This document shows, in pieces, positions 34,915 through 46,524 of a stretch of DNA of 64,000 nt. The translations under genes and the position numbers were made by a program. Below the pieces are notes generated by a model, which worked only from the letters and a program-made list of their open reading frames with translations, searched no databases and had not been told where the DNA came from. This DNA comes from Rotaria sp. Silwood1 (lineage: Eukaryota; Rotifera; Eurotatoria; Philodinida; Philodinidae), in contig CAJNOP010000011.1 of the NCBI GenBank assembly GCA_905250075.1, forward strand, positions 434,001 through 498,000. Reading direction: 5' to 3'. Positions within the stretch are counted from its first letter, which is position 1; each line of letters starts with the position of its first letter.

Positions 34915-34922
34915 ATCGGATG

Positions 34923-35301
34923 TATTTGAGATACATATATCTATACCGGTATTCAAATGCATTCAACCCCCTAATATGAATCGATCCCCCAACGGATCGA
35001 TCCTTTTTCCAGCGGATATATTCTATATAAAGCAGGATCGATGGATAACGCTTATCATCTTTCTAAACTTTTTACCACTAACATCACCGGATGGCTCACT
35101 GGTTAGAATGATAGCTACTAAGTTGATACATCCAATGTTCGAAACCTTATTCGGTCACTCACTTTTTTTACTTATGACTTTCTTATGATTAATATGCTAT
35201 AAACAGATTCATATTACAATTCCAATAAAAAGTTCTGCTGCATACTACTGAATAACTATCTTCCTGGATCTATTTAATTAGAATATATTATTCTCTTCTA
35301 A
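34923..35301. other. Short intergenic region with weak tRNA-like pattern
   Basis: Contains TGGCTCACTGG (35092-35102) and TGTTCGAAACC (from about 35136), spaced like tRNA A and B boxes, and a T-run near 35163. The cloverleaf is poor; see findings. Otherwise nothing recognised. Confidence 0.3.
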
Positions 35302-35457
35302 GGGTTGGGTGTGAATCTGGGGTGTGGATGTGGGTGTGGGTGTGGGTTTGAGTGTAGGTGAATTAGAGTGAAAGAGATACTACACCCATACCACACACCC
35401 ACACCCACCCCTACCGACACTCACACCACACACCCACACCCACACCCACACCACCCT
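35302..35457. repeat. Telomere-repeat-like palindrome 7
   Basis: A G-rich arm starting AGGGTTGGGTG (35302 to about 35360), a spacer 'aattagagtgaaagagatac', then a C-rich arm ending CACACCACCCTT at 35457. The outermost bases of the two arms are also complementary. Confidence 0.85.
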
Positions 35458-36008
35458 TCTGCCGCCCATGTTACATAGGCAAAAATTTTTTCACTTATAA
35501 TAACGTAAAACAATCCAGTGTCATCTATACAAAATGAGGTATTATTATTATATTGGCTGAAGCGTAGTAATTTCCAACCAATTATTGAGCATATTTTGCC
35601 ATGTCTATGAAGTATGAATGATGTTTTTTTCTTCATCAATTTGTTTTTTTTAATCGAAGATTGAGGTTGTATAGATAGTTTTATTTAATCTCTTATCGAC
35701 GATTTGTAATATTATTCTTTAAATTTATTGTTCATCGATGTGGGAAAATATTAATATCTGTTGAATCGATTCTTGTAATTTTCTGAGTGATTATTTTTCA
35801 CATAATAATATGTTAAATTTATATTTACGTTCACAAAATTACATATTTCTTTATATGTAATACGCAAATATATATATTTTTAATTTTCTCAACGACTAAA
35901 CATGTGATTCAATTGAAGTGAAAAGAAATTCTCCTAGCAACGTCATCTTTTGTTTTCTTAATGTGTTTTGCTTTCAGATTGAAACGTTAAAAGAAAAGAG
36001 AAGGAACA

Positions 36009-37140
36009 ATGGAAAAAATGCCTAATCGTCAATTGGGAAAAAATGGTCCCCAAGTATCAGCGATCGGTTTTGGAGCAATGGGTTTATCAGCATTTTATGG
36101 AACTCCTGCATCTGATGAAGAAAGATTCAAAGTTCTTGATAGAACAATCGAACTTGGTTGTACTTTCATTGATACAGCTGATGTTTATGGAGATAATGAA
36201 GAACTTATTGGAAAATATTTCAAAACTTATCCAGAACGAAGAAAAAAAGTACGAATTATTTTAAATTATAAAATAAATAAGAGAGATAATTGAATCGAGA
36301 GTTATATTTTTAATAAAAAAAAATACTAAATAAAATATTATGTTTAATTAGGTATTTCTTGCAACAAAATTTGGTAATGTTGTTTCTCCCGAAGGAAAAT
36401 TCTCAGTTCGTGGTGATGCAGAATATGTTCGTCAAGCATTTGAACGAAGTTTAAAACGTCTTGATCTTGATTCTGTCGATCTTTATTATGCACATCGCAT
36501 TGATAAAAATGTTCCTATTGAAGAAACAGTTAGTGCTATGAAAGAACTTGTTCAAAATGGAAAAGTTAAATATATTGGTTTATCAGAATGTTCAAGTGAT
36601 ACAATTCGACGAGCTCATGCTGTTCATCCAATATCTTGTGTGCAAATTGAATATTCACCATTTAGTTTAGATATTGAACGAGATGATATTGCTCTTTTAA
36701 AAACATGTCGAGAACTTGGAGTTGCTATTATTTGTTATTCACCATTAGGTCGAGGTCTTTTAACTGGACAATATCAAAGTCCAGATGATTTTGAAGAAAA
36801 TGATTTTCGACGAAGTCAACCAAGATTTTCAAAAGAAAATTTTCCAAAAAATCTTGAATTAGTTAATTATATTAAAGAATTAGCTAAGAAAAAAAATTGT
36901 ACACCAGGTCAATTAACATTATCATGGATTCTAGCTCAAGGTGACGATTTTATTCCAATAACTGGTACAACAAAAATTAAAAATTTAGAAGAAAATATTG
37001 CAGCTGTTCATATTCATCTAACTGATCAAGAAGTTAAAGAAATTCGTGAAGCTTGTGCAAAAGCTAATATTGTTGGTGAACGTTATTCAAAACAATTTTG
37101 TAGTAATTTATATGGTGATTCAGCTCCAATGAAGAAATAA
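36009..37140 (+). CDS. Aldo/keto reductase (AKR13/YakC-like)
   Basis: Two exons, 36009-36248 and 36352-37140, give 342 residues, a normal length for the family. It should be a soluble NADPH-dependent (alpha/beta)8-barrel oxidoreductase. The catalytic tetrad is visible: Asp55 and Tyr60 in FIDTADVYGDNEELIG, Lys86 in LATKFGN and His128 in DLYYAHRID. The cofactor side shows CYSPLGRGLLTGQY and IPITGTTKIKNLEEN. The N-terminus RQLGKNGPQVSAIGFGAMGLS is typical of the AKR13-like group, which is common in fungi, plants and bacteria, so horizontal origin is possible, though this copy has an intron and local codon use. Substrate not predictable. The ATG begins the usual first strand. The second ATG (residue 4) is a possible alternative. 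Confidence 0.9.
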
Positions 37141-38082
37141 TTGAACGATTTAGATTTCTATCAATCAAACTAGCTATTTTATTTACATTATCACAGACTA
37201 TTGCATAAGTATGTTCAGAATCTCACATCGTCTACTGCTCTATCAATATTTATTTTATTATCTCAATTGCTTTTTTTTTGTATTAGTCTAGCATTCGTCA
37301 CTATGATCAATAAAATTGAAAAAAAATAATATGAAAATTTTTCATCTAGACATTTTCTATTGTTATCATAATGTTCTACATGGATGTGATGACTTTTCGT
37401 TATGCAATCGAACTCTGACAGAAATCAATCAATATATAGTCGACATTTTCAGAATTAATATTTAGTTTTCTTCATTGGAAGCAACGATAACATAGAGACC
37501 ATTGCAAATTTTACACAAAGTCAATGGATGCAAGATTGATTTGATGATTCTTGAATCAAAGGCAATATTTTATTCTCCTCAAGATGTATTCATGTTTTTA
37601 AAAAATCTTATTGTTCATTATCATCTTTAAGTGAGTTTTCATGAAAAATGAATTCTTAGGGTGGGGTGTGGGTGTGGGGTGTGGGGTGCGGGTGTGGGTG
37701 GGTGTGGCTGTGGCTGTGGGTGTGGTTGGGTGGTTGGGTGTGCGTGTGCGTGTGATCGTTGTTGTTCATTATATCTACACCCACATCCACACTCCCACCC
37801 ACCAAAATTTTGTCAGGAGAACAACTCTCTTGCAGTGTGGTAAGCGCATTTGTATTCGAAAAATGCCTAATTGGATTATCCAATTCGGCTAGTGGAAGAT
37901 TTGGTAGATTTATAGCAAATATAGTACTACTGATGTTGTAAGAATTTATTGACATGTGTTGATAATAACTCAATTCTAGAATCAATAAATAAGTTTTAGA
38001 GTTTCATCGAAATGTCTGAATTCAAAAACAAAAACATCAATGCGTTGAAATCATGTTTCTTTAATGCATTACACGATATGTA
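37141..38082. other. Intergenic region with telomere-like palindrome 8
   Basis: Between the reductase stop and the second fold-back element. Apart from palindrome 8 (37659-37803) nothing is recognised. Confidence 0.5.
37659..37803. repeat. Telomere-repeat-like palindrome 8
   Basis: A G-rich arm (37659 to about 37755) with GGGGTGTGGGTG units grading into GTGTGCGTGTG, a spacer 'atcgttgttgttcattatat', then a short C-rich arm (CTACACCCACATCCACACTC and onward) to 37803. Confidence 0.85.
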
Positions 38083-39498
38083 AGGTCTGTCCAAAAAAAA
38101 GAATGGCCGTGGGTATTTTTGGAATAACTCAAGAAAGGAATGAGCTAGAGAACTGCAGTTTTCATCATTATGTAGATCCATGAGTACTCTATATATTCAT
38201 CAAGACATGATGGAAATCTATGTGGATTCAGTGTCTCATCATCATCGATTTTTCAAAGAGTCCAGTACAGTTTTTTAATGTTCTATAGAGATCTATATGT
38301 GTAAACTCTTTAAAAGGTAGCTCAGAGACACCGCTACAAAACGGCACAAGATCCACCTCTCTAGCTTTTGTAGTTGTTCAATGGCACTCATTTTTCTAAA
38401 ATCTATGATACCGGTTTTCTCCAGTGTCAGTAATCGTAAAAATTCATAATAAAATACATAATAAATAGGAGTTTATTTTCAAGCAAACTATCATATACAA
38501 AATAAACGATAATTTCATATAAGCGCAAGTGAAATGAAAAGTTTTTTTGTTGATTTTATCGCAAGACTTTAATTCAGTAGTAAAATGTTCTAATAAAATT
38601 CTGCAAATGACATAGAAATCAATATCACGAGAATATATTCAACTTATTCATCATCACTACTATTACTGACATCATCATCTTCATATAAATCAAGATCAGA
38701 TTCATCATTGTCAGTCTCAACTAGTGTTGATTCAATTGATTCAATATAATTATTAGCTGCTTTGTATGTGGCTTCATATTGTTTAGTTAGTTGGAAAAAT
38801 CCAGTTGCTGTTGAAAAGGATCCATTCTCGTACTACATATGCTATTTTTTATAGAAGAATGAAAACATCGAATAGGAAATCACTAGCGGACGAATAGTAA
38901 ATTATGGACCTTGGCAAGTCAAAATGTAAATGCTGCTTAGAGCAATTAAAGTATATGACAAAATAAATGAACAATTTGAATGATTACTGATAAGATACGA
39001 AAAAACATGTGCGAAATTATATTATTTATTGTTTCAAATTTTCAATTGCTTTGACTATACTTTCTTTGTCGATAGTCTGTTTCACTTGCGCTTATATGAA
39101 ATTATCGTTTATTTTGTATATGATAGTTTGCTTTGTGATAAACTCCTATTTATTATGTATTTTATTATAAATTTTTACGATTATTGACACTGGAGAAAAC
39201 CGGTGTCATAGATTTTAGGGTAATGAGTACCATTGAAGAACTACAAAACAGTGTCTCTGAGCTACCTTTTAAAGAATTTAGATATATAGGTCTCTATAGA
39301 ACATTAAAAAACTGCACTGGACTCTTTGAAAAATCGATGATGATCAGACACTGAATCCACATAGATTTCCATCATGTCTTGATGAATATATAGAGTACTC
39401 ACGGATCTACATAATGATAAAAACTGCAGCTCTCTAGCTCATTCCTTTCTTGAGTTATTGCAAAAATACCCATGGCCATTCTTTTTTTGGACAGACCT
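38083..39498 (+). mobile_element. Fold-back DNA transposon, copy 2 (centre inverted relative to copy 1)
   Basis: Ends AGGTCTGTCC and GGACAGACCT, with TA outside both. The arms align with copy 1 in the same orientation, but the unique centre (about 38530-39100), with the small ORF now on the minus strand (38644-38825), is reversed. The small ORF carries a one-base shift near its start. Left-flanking DNA differs from copy 1; right-flanking DNA is the same because it belongs to the segmental duplication. Confidence 0.85.
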
Positions 39499-41047
39499 TA
39501 GTTTATCATCAATTATTTAGCTAATGCTTACTTACGAGATAGTCCATCTAATATAAAATAATCTATGAAAAAAACGAATTATCAATACAATTAATAAGGT
39601 TTTTACATATAATTCAAAATTCTTGAGTTTAATACACTTCAATATATAAATAATAATCGTTCTATGTCACAAAGAGTCCTATCAAGTTTGATCTTAGTAG
39701 TCAGCAATGATTGAGTAATACTCATTCAATATCACTATAGACTACTGATGCTGCATATGAACAACCCTTCTGGATATTATATTCACATTTTGAATATTGA
39801 AAAAATTGTTTTTTTTTTATATCCTGAATAACCTGAACTTATTATCTATGAAATTTTAAGGTTTTATGAAATCATCAGCAAGACAAAAAATAATAATATG
39901 CTGAAGTAAACGAAAACCAAATGTAACCTACACTTTATCAATATTCAGAAACACTTTGTTGTTTTTGTTTTTCTATTTTCATGACCTTGAATTACTGAAT
40001 AAATTTTAGCGTACTCGATTCGTTTTTTTGATCGTTTCTTGTTTTCGAAAGCAGTAAAGCCGGTCAAACTGGAACTTTTATAACAAATGCAACACCAAAA
40101 ATAAGAAGATATGTGTTTGAGAAAAAAAAATTTTAAGGGAAACTTTGTGGTTTTTTTTGAAAAACTCAGACTTTCCATAGAGTTACACTCTGGTTGCTTA
40201 CGACTTTCGTGTAAGTTAGTTCAATTTGACTGAAATTTTCACACCGAGAAAGTCAAAAGTCCAATTTTGGCACTGAAAATTTACATATTTCTTTTATGAC
40301 GAACAAAAAAAAGAGGTTTTTGGAAAGCCTTAAAATTATCTCTGAAATGTAGACTTGGGTATCTTTAAAAATTTTTTACTTACAAAACTTATCTCACTAG
40401 ATAAATGAAGTAAGTCTTTGAACAGCAAATATAAAATTATAAATAAATTGATGAAAACGCTCTTTTCAAGGTGTTTCTTTTTCTTTTCTTTTTACGCTTA
40501 TTATAAAAAATATCAAATGCGTATATCGAAAAAAATACAGGTATACAATAACCTTGCGTTATTCATATATTGTTTGTCAGAACAATTTTTTACATTTTTT
40601 TATATGAAAGCTGAAAACGATAGACGAATTGTCATTGTAGCTCATCTTGATGATGAACAATGTGTTGAATCAACAAATGAAAAATTTAATGAACTAAAAA
40701 TTCGTTTTAATAAACATTTAAAAACTATTCCTGAATTATATTCACAAGATGATGATCATGATTCAGAATATATTGATGGTTTTCGAATGAAATGTCGTTT
40801 TATTAAATCAAATCATATGTTATTATTTACTAACGAACAAGATCGTCTTATTGAAATAACTGAAGCAACACGACGTCAATCGTATATTGATGTTCATAAA
40901 CATTATCGCATAGATTTATTTGATTTATATATTTTATCGATTCGTTTAATTCATAAATCAATGTCTTTAAATGATTGGTGGATAGCTTATAAGACTTTTG
41001 TAACAACATCGAATATTAATAGTAAAGAAAAACAAATTCAATTACTT
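38083..41047 (+). repeat. Direct segmental duplication, copy 2 (probable source)
   Basis: Partner of 6179-9198. This copy continues into the full-length Mab-21-like gene, so it is probably the source. It lacks the roughly 85 bases present at 8450-8535 in copy 1. Confidence 0.85.
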
Positions 41048-42085
41048 TGTGCGCCTGCTTTTAATTTACCTTTACCGAAACAGATAGCACTTCAATCAGC
41101 TTCTTTAATAGAATTTTATGAAATGTTCAAAACAACTATATTTTCAATTTATCGACCATCAACATCAAATTTATTCTCAACTATAAGTTATATTACTCCA
41201 GCTATACAATTATCATTTCGACCAAAAATTCTTCAATGGTTTGATAAAAGAATCCAAAATCATCAACGTTTAAAAGATCTTTTAAATAATAATTGTTTAT
41301 GTTTAGTTGCTTGTGGATCTAAAAAGACATCATTTCAATATGATTTTTCTCTTATTGAATATCATATTATGAATCAGTTTAATGCAAGTGAATATCAATT
41401 AAATATACTTGTTAAAAAATTTGCTATGAAATATTTACATTGTTCATTAGATAATTATTTTCTTCGTACAACAATTTTATGGATATGTGAAATACATGAT
41501 CTTGAAAATTATCATAATATATTTGAAGTTTGGATATCATATATGCGTGATGTATGTCGAAAACGTTATTTAGCACATTATTTTATTGAAAATATTAATA
41601 TATATGAAAAACATTCTGGTTTAGAAGATATAATCAATACAATTGATTATAAAAATATTGATCTCGTGATTGAAAAACTTGAAGAAAATCTTATTTTTCC
41701 CTATTTTCATCAATATAATGTTCGTCTGAAAATGTTAGTAAAATTTATTGAATCTCAACCTGTTTTAGCTTTTAAAATGAAAATAATTTATAATGTTATT
41801 GTTAAATCAAAATTTCTTAATGCTAATAATTCATTACATGAAATATGTAGTATACTTTGTCATTTATCATTATTAGAAGATACAGATCAAGATAATATAA
41901 TTAATTTTTGGTATCAACAATGGAAACCATTATTTATAGATTTTGATCGAGATGATATTGTTCTTCAACAATCAACAATCGATTATCCACCAGATCAATT
42001 AGCACAACATATGACAACAAGTGTATTTAAACTTATTCAAATAGATTTAAATCAAATGATTAATTCAATAGAATCGAATATGTAA
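40604..42085 (+). CDS. Mab-21-like protein
   Basis: A single exon of 493 residues from ATG 40604 (MKAENDRR); in-frame sequence back to 40418 is probably untranslated because it changes frame in the duplicate. The C-terminal half resembles Mab-21 proteins: a YFLRTTILWICE segment, like the family's 'yhlKTllfW.cE', and LAHYFIENINIYE, like 'L.hYFip..Nl'. Mab-21 proteins include cGAS-like nucleotidyltransferases and catalytically inactive relatives. I see no clear GS..(E/D)x(E/D) catalytic pair in the N-terminal part, so enzymatic activity is doubtful. It converges on FTCD with about 150 bases between stops. A truncated duplicate lies at 8755-9222. Confidence 0.6.
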   Translation: MKAENDRRIVIVAHLDDEQCVESTNEKFNELKIRFNKHLKTIPELYSQDDDHDSEYIDGFRMKCRFIKSNHMLLFTNEQDRLIEITEATRRQSYIDVHKHYRIDLFDLYILSIRLIHKSMSLNDWWIAYKTFVTTSNINSKEKQIQLLCAPAFNLPLPKQIALQSASLIEFYEMFKTTIFSIYRPSTSNLFSTISYITPAIQLSFRPKILQWFDKRIQNHQRLKDLLNNNCLCLVACGSKKTSFQYDFSLIEYHIMNQFNASEYQLNILVKKFAMKYLHCSLDNYFLRTTILWICEIHDLENYHNIFEVWISYMRDVCRKRYLAHYFIENINIYEKHSGLEDIINTIDYKNIDLVIEKLEENLIFPYFHQYNVRLKMLVKFIESQPVLAFKMKIIYNVIVKSKFLNANNSLHEICSILCHLSLLEDTDQDNIINFWYQQWKPLFIDFDRDDIVLQQSTIDYPPDQLAQHMTTSVFKLIQIDLNQMINSIESNM

Positions 42086-42236
42086 TAAATAAAACGAAAA
42101 GAACATTATTTTTTTTTTGATTAAGAAAACAAAAAAAAAGAAACAATAAGACACAAGACTAGACTAGTTAGTGCAACAAAAAATGATATCACATATGAAA
42201 GAAAAATTCTTATATATATATTTTTTTTTATTCAAT

Positions 42237-45200
42237 CTATTCATTACGAGATTCAGCTATATTTAATATAATTTGAATAGATTTTTGTGCTTTTTGAAAG
42301 TATATATTTGCTTCTTCTTGATAACTATTTTGTGATATCTAAACAAAATTTTATAAGTTCTAATAATGTTTTGCTTCAAAATTTTTTTTTTTTTTTACTT
42401 TTGTTTGTGATTCATTATCATTATTATTATCAGTATTTTTAAGTAATGATAAAGAAAATATTTCAATACGTTTATATGCACCATATATTGCTGTTTCAAG
42501 GCATTTAATACCAACCTATAATTATGATCATGATATTTTATTTTATTTTATTTATATTAATAATAACTTACAAGAAAATCTGCTTTTGTATTTATATTAA
42601 ATAATGATGCTAATTTTTGAAGTGGTTCCCATAATTCATTTATTTGACGAATAACTTCTAAGGAAGCTTCAAGACATCGTTGTAAACAACGATCTTCAGT
42701 TATTTGTTTACTATAATAAAAAATATTCAAATAATCATTGTTCATTATTGAAGTATTTTTTAAACAAAAATTTTTCAATAAATAACAAGTATAAAAATTT
42801 CGAATCATTGAACAAGAAAATTGTGTCAAAATTAGGGTATGTCCCCTCAAGCGAAAGAAGTCTGCAGATGATTTTTCAACCATTAAAAATTTCCTTTTTT
42901 CTTCGATGGAATTTCAGTTTTGCGTTTGTCAATTTTCAAAAACAAAATATTCATCTCTCCTCAGGTCTTGACAATGTCTGAAAAGCCTCAGTCAAGTTAA
43001 TCTTCTATTGAATACTTCAGATGATATAACAACTGTCTGTAAATTTTTATCGACGGAAAGCTTTGTACACAAGATTAACCAAGAATTCTAAGAAAATTTA
43101 AAATATACAATAAGATTTTCGACTCTGCTTACAAATGCGGCAGATCAAACGAGTTTTAATTAGATAGAAAATTACGAACTAAATTTCGTTTATATTGAGA
43201 ACACACAGCATACATTTGTTTTTCTTTCAATAGACTCAGTAGCGTAAATAGGGGGGGGCGCGTGGGGCGTTACGCCCCCCCTGCTTCGGAAAATCACTAG
43301 AAAAAAAGGGGTTTACGCCCCCCCCTGCTTTTGAAAATTCCGTTGTTTTTGCTCATCAAAATAGAAAAAAAGGGGTATACGCCCCCCTGCTTTCGGAAAT
43401 TCCAGTTTTTCGCTCATGAAAATTTGCGTTAGTTTTGAAGGAATAAATTTTGGGATTAGGCTGAGGGGGAGTAGGGGCTTTTTTTTTTTTTTACTGTTCA
43501 CTTTAGATTTTTGGGAACCTCTCCACTCTTGGAAACAATCGACAACCTTGATTATGGTCCCCTGTTTCTGCAAAGTTTATTTTTTTGGTGGTGGAAATAA
43601 AAAATTAGTATTACGCCCCCCCTGCTCTGACATGTGACTTACGCCCCTGAATAGACTGAGTATTCATCTTTACTTGTTCATATTGTAATGTATATATCGA
43701 TGACTTTTCTTGCATTGACATCAGAAAATGATTTTTGAAAGTATCTTTATGCATAAGCAACGTAATATTTATTTTGTTTCGTTTGGAAAATAATTTAACA
43801 ATACGTAACAGCATCCTATATTTATACTTTACATCTCATTTGTAAATCAAGTAAAATTTCAAGACAAATAAACATCGCAAAAAATAAATATTACTAAAAG
43901 AAAAAACAAAAACTTAAGGATTCTTTGGTTTTTTTTTCGAAAAACAAAGTTGCAAAAGAGAATAAGACGAACTTTATAATTTCCTAAATTTAACTAGACT
44001 TAAATAAAAAGTGAACATAACTTAATATAGATATACAAGATTAGTTATTTGTTTTCATCTCTTTCGATATTTTTAAATTTTTTTAATAAAATCTATACAT
44101 TTTATTTGGTGTATTAAATTCGTAGAATAATCATTCTCGTTTTTTTGTTTTTTAATTTCTAAACTTACAAATGTTTTTCTTCGTCAGTTGTGTCTGCCAT
44201 TTTCTGTACTGTCAAATATGCATTTAGAAGTTCTGTATCAGTTTCTAATGTTTCCATCAATGTTTTTGTAGTTGTATGTAATGGTGCAATAATTACTCGC
44301 ATTTCTTGTTCTAATGGTTCCCACTAATAAATAAATAGAAAAAAAAAAAACTTAATTCTAATTTTTTTTCTTAAAGACAATTTAATATTGTACTTTTCTC
44401 ATTCCATATGTAAGTAATGCACACATTGAACTAAGTGCTGTACCAAATGTTGCTACAAGTGATGTAACACAACTTCCACCAGGTACTAATGTACGTGCAC
44501 TAATATGTTTAATTAAATCTTTTATTTCCATTGAATTAATTGTATCATCATGTCCTTCACGATCACGTATAATATATTCAATAATACGTTCTTTTGGTAT
44601 AAATGGTGCTATAGAATTTAAACCTAAACGTTGTATAACTAAACGAAGTTTTTGATCTTCATCAAGAATAAATAAATTTTCTTTTTGAATAAAATATTCA
44701 GCAGCCATTAATAATGGTCGTAATGGTACAAGACCAACTATTTGTGAACCACAAATACCTATATTTAATGTTTCAGCTTCAGCTGCACATTGTAAATAAG
44801 CTGTATGTATATTTGTTACTTCAAAATCTGTTAAATTAAGTGAAATTTGAGATAAATTTGCTTCTTCAAGCCACCAACCAAGACCACGAACACATTTTAA
44901 TTTACCTGGCTAGAAAATTAAAATTGACTTAATATCGTTTTCTTAATTGCCTTTTTTTTTTTGTGAATGTTTACTTCGTCTTGACTTCGTCCTTGTTCAC
45001 GAACATTTAATGCAATACGATGAGCTTGTTCTTTTGTACCAAGTAAATTGATATTATATGCAATTAAAAATTTTCGTGCACCAACACATGTTGCACCCCA
45101 TGTAGGTATGAATTCACTAGGTCCTATTTAATATTTATTTATTTATTTATTTATGTAGAAAAATAAAGAAATAAAGATTTTACCATAATCTGGTTGCCAA

Positions 45201-46524
45201 TCTGGTTTTCGAATCTAAATAAAATCAAAAACATAATAAAAAAAATTGTTAGCACAATCTCTACAAGATTAGAATGTGAAATAAGGTCAATCTGCATATA
45301 TGATAAATTCAAGAATTCTTCAATATATACTTCAATTTAGGATTTTCAACGGTACTGAATGTCCATGATGAAAGATTTTCTACGTTACAGTGATCTAGAA
45401 TGATGATTACAATCACCGAGATGACAAACAATACTACAGTCTATGGTCATGAAAAAAGCTGTCAATGGACACTTGATAGGCACAGTATAACGACTGTATT
45501 TTATTGTACTGTACACAGTTAACAAAGGTCGTCAAATGGTCTAAAAATTAAGTATCTGATCGTTTACCATACTGAGAAATATGATTGGTATACTCTGTTC
45601 ACCAAATGGTGAAAAAACCATCTAAAATGGAGGCTTATGGCTGTGCTTATGGACCTTGACAGCTTCAGAAAGAGGACCAAATATAAATATCTTAGATTCA
45701 ACCTTTTCTCATACTATTCCCATAGAGGGCTTTAGTTCCGTGGTACAATCTGAGATAGACAAAGTTGTTCTTGGAGTTCCTATCACGAGTTATAGGGATT
45801 CTAAATTGTTTCCTGTAAATTTACTTTATTATAAAGTGCTTCATATTCTCCATCACGAATTTGAGATAAATCTCGACGATATTCTCGTTCTTGTGCTTCA
45901 CCATACAAATAAACAGGTACACTAAGTTCCATAGCTAAACGATCAGCAAATTCACGTGCTATATCAATACAATCGGCCATCGTAGCATTTTGTACAGGTA
46001 CAAATGGCACAACATCCTAAAAGAAGATCAACACCAAAAAAAAAATACTTTCATATTTCAAATTTAAAAAAATTATTCTCGTATGTTAAACAATTCATGA
46101 GTAATATTCAATTATCTTTCTTAGGAAATAATCCTATCATCCCCCTTACCATTGCACCAATACGAGGATGTTCACCAGTATGTTTTGTCATATCAATTAA
46201 ATTATATGCAGCTCGACCAGCAGCCAGAGCTGCTTCAATTACAGCTTGTGGATGTCCAACAAAGGCTAAAACAAAAAAAAAAAGTTAATTGCATGCAATC
46301 ATTAATGGTTTTTCTTTTCTTTACTATAAATTGTTCTATTTGTTGACAAGCCTGGATCAATATCAAGTAAAGCAACACCTTCAACACCTGCAATAGCATG
46401 AGCTATTGTATCAATAATCTAAAACAAATAAATTATCTTATAGATCTTAATCAAGTCTATCAATTACCTCTTTTCGTTGACCTTCGGAAAAATTTGGTAC
46501 ACATTCAATCACTTTTTGCATCAT
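42237..46524 (-). CDS. FTCD: Formimidoyltransferase-cyclodeaminase
   Basis: Eleven minus-strand exons: 46524-46468, 46418-46325, 46265-46150, 46016-45825, 45214-45184, 45123-44975, 44909-44394, 44323-44169, 42710-42572, 42515-42399 and 42338-42237, totalling 555 residues (human is about 541). The bifunctional enzyme moves the formimino group from formiminoglutamate to tetrahydrofolate and then deaminates it, linking histidine breakdown to one-carbon metabolism. The N-terminal transferase domain has [28 protein letters not shown] (containing the reported catalytic His) and VPVYLYGEA. The middle has [15 protein letters not shown] and [10 protein letters not shown]. The cyclodeaminase begins around [18 protein letters not shown] and ends [14 protein letters not shown]. 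Most introns are short; introns 4 (about 610 bases) and 8 (about 1.46 kb, with a MITE) are exceptions. Confidence 0.95.
43237..43649. mobile_element. hAT-type MITE in FTCD intron 8, target duplication AATAGACT
   Basis: AATAGACT occurs at 43229-43236 and again at 43650-43657, immediately outside ends CAGTAGCGTAAATA and (inverted) CAGGGGCGTAAGTC. Inside are three or four tandem units of about 65 bases built on 'TACGCCCCCCTGCTT..GAAAATTCC' with a G/C-rich core. Length 413 bases. It sits in an intron and does not disturb the splice signals. Confidence 0.9.

Noticed and set aside
9491-37803. CRISPR array
   Set aside because: Repeats are contiguous short units without regular unique spacers, and the genome is clearly eukaryotic.
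40418-40603. N-terminal extension of the Mab-21-like ORF
   Set aside because: The same segment in the duplicate at 8569-8754 is shifted in frame by small indels, unlike the part after MKAEND, so it is probably untranslated.
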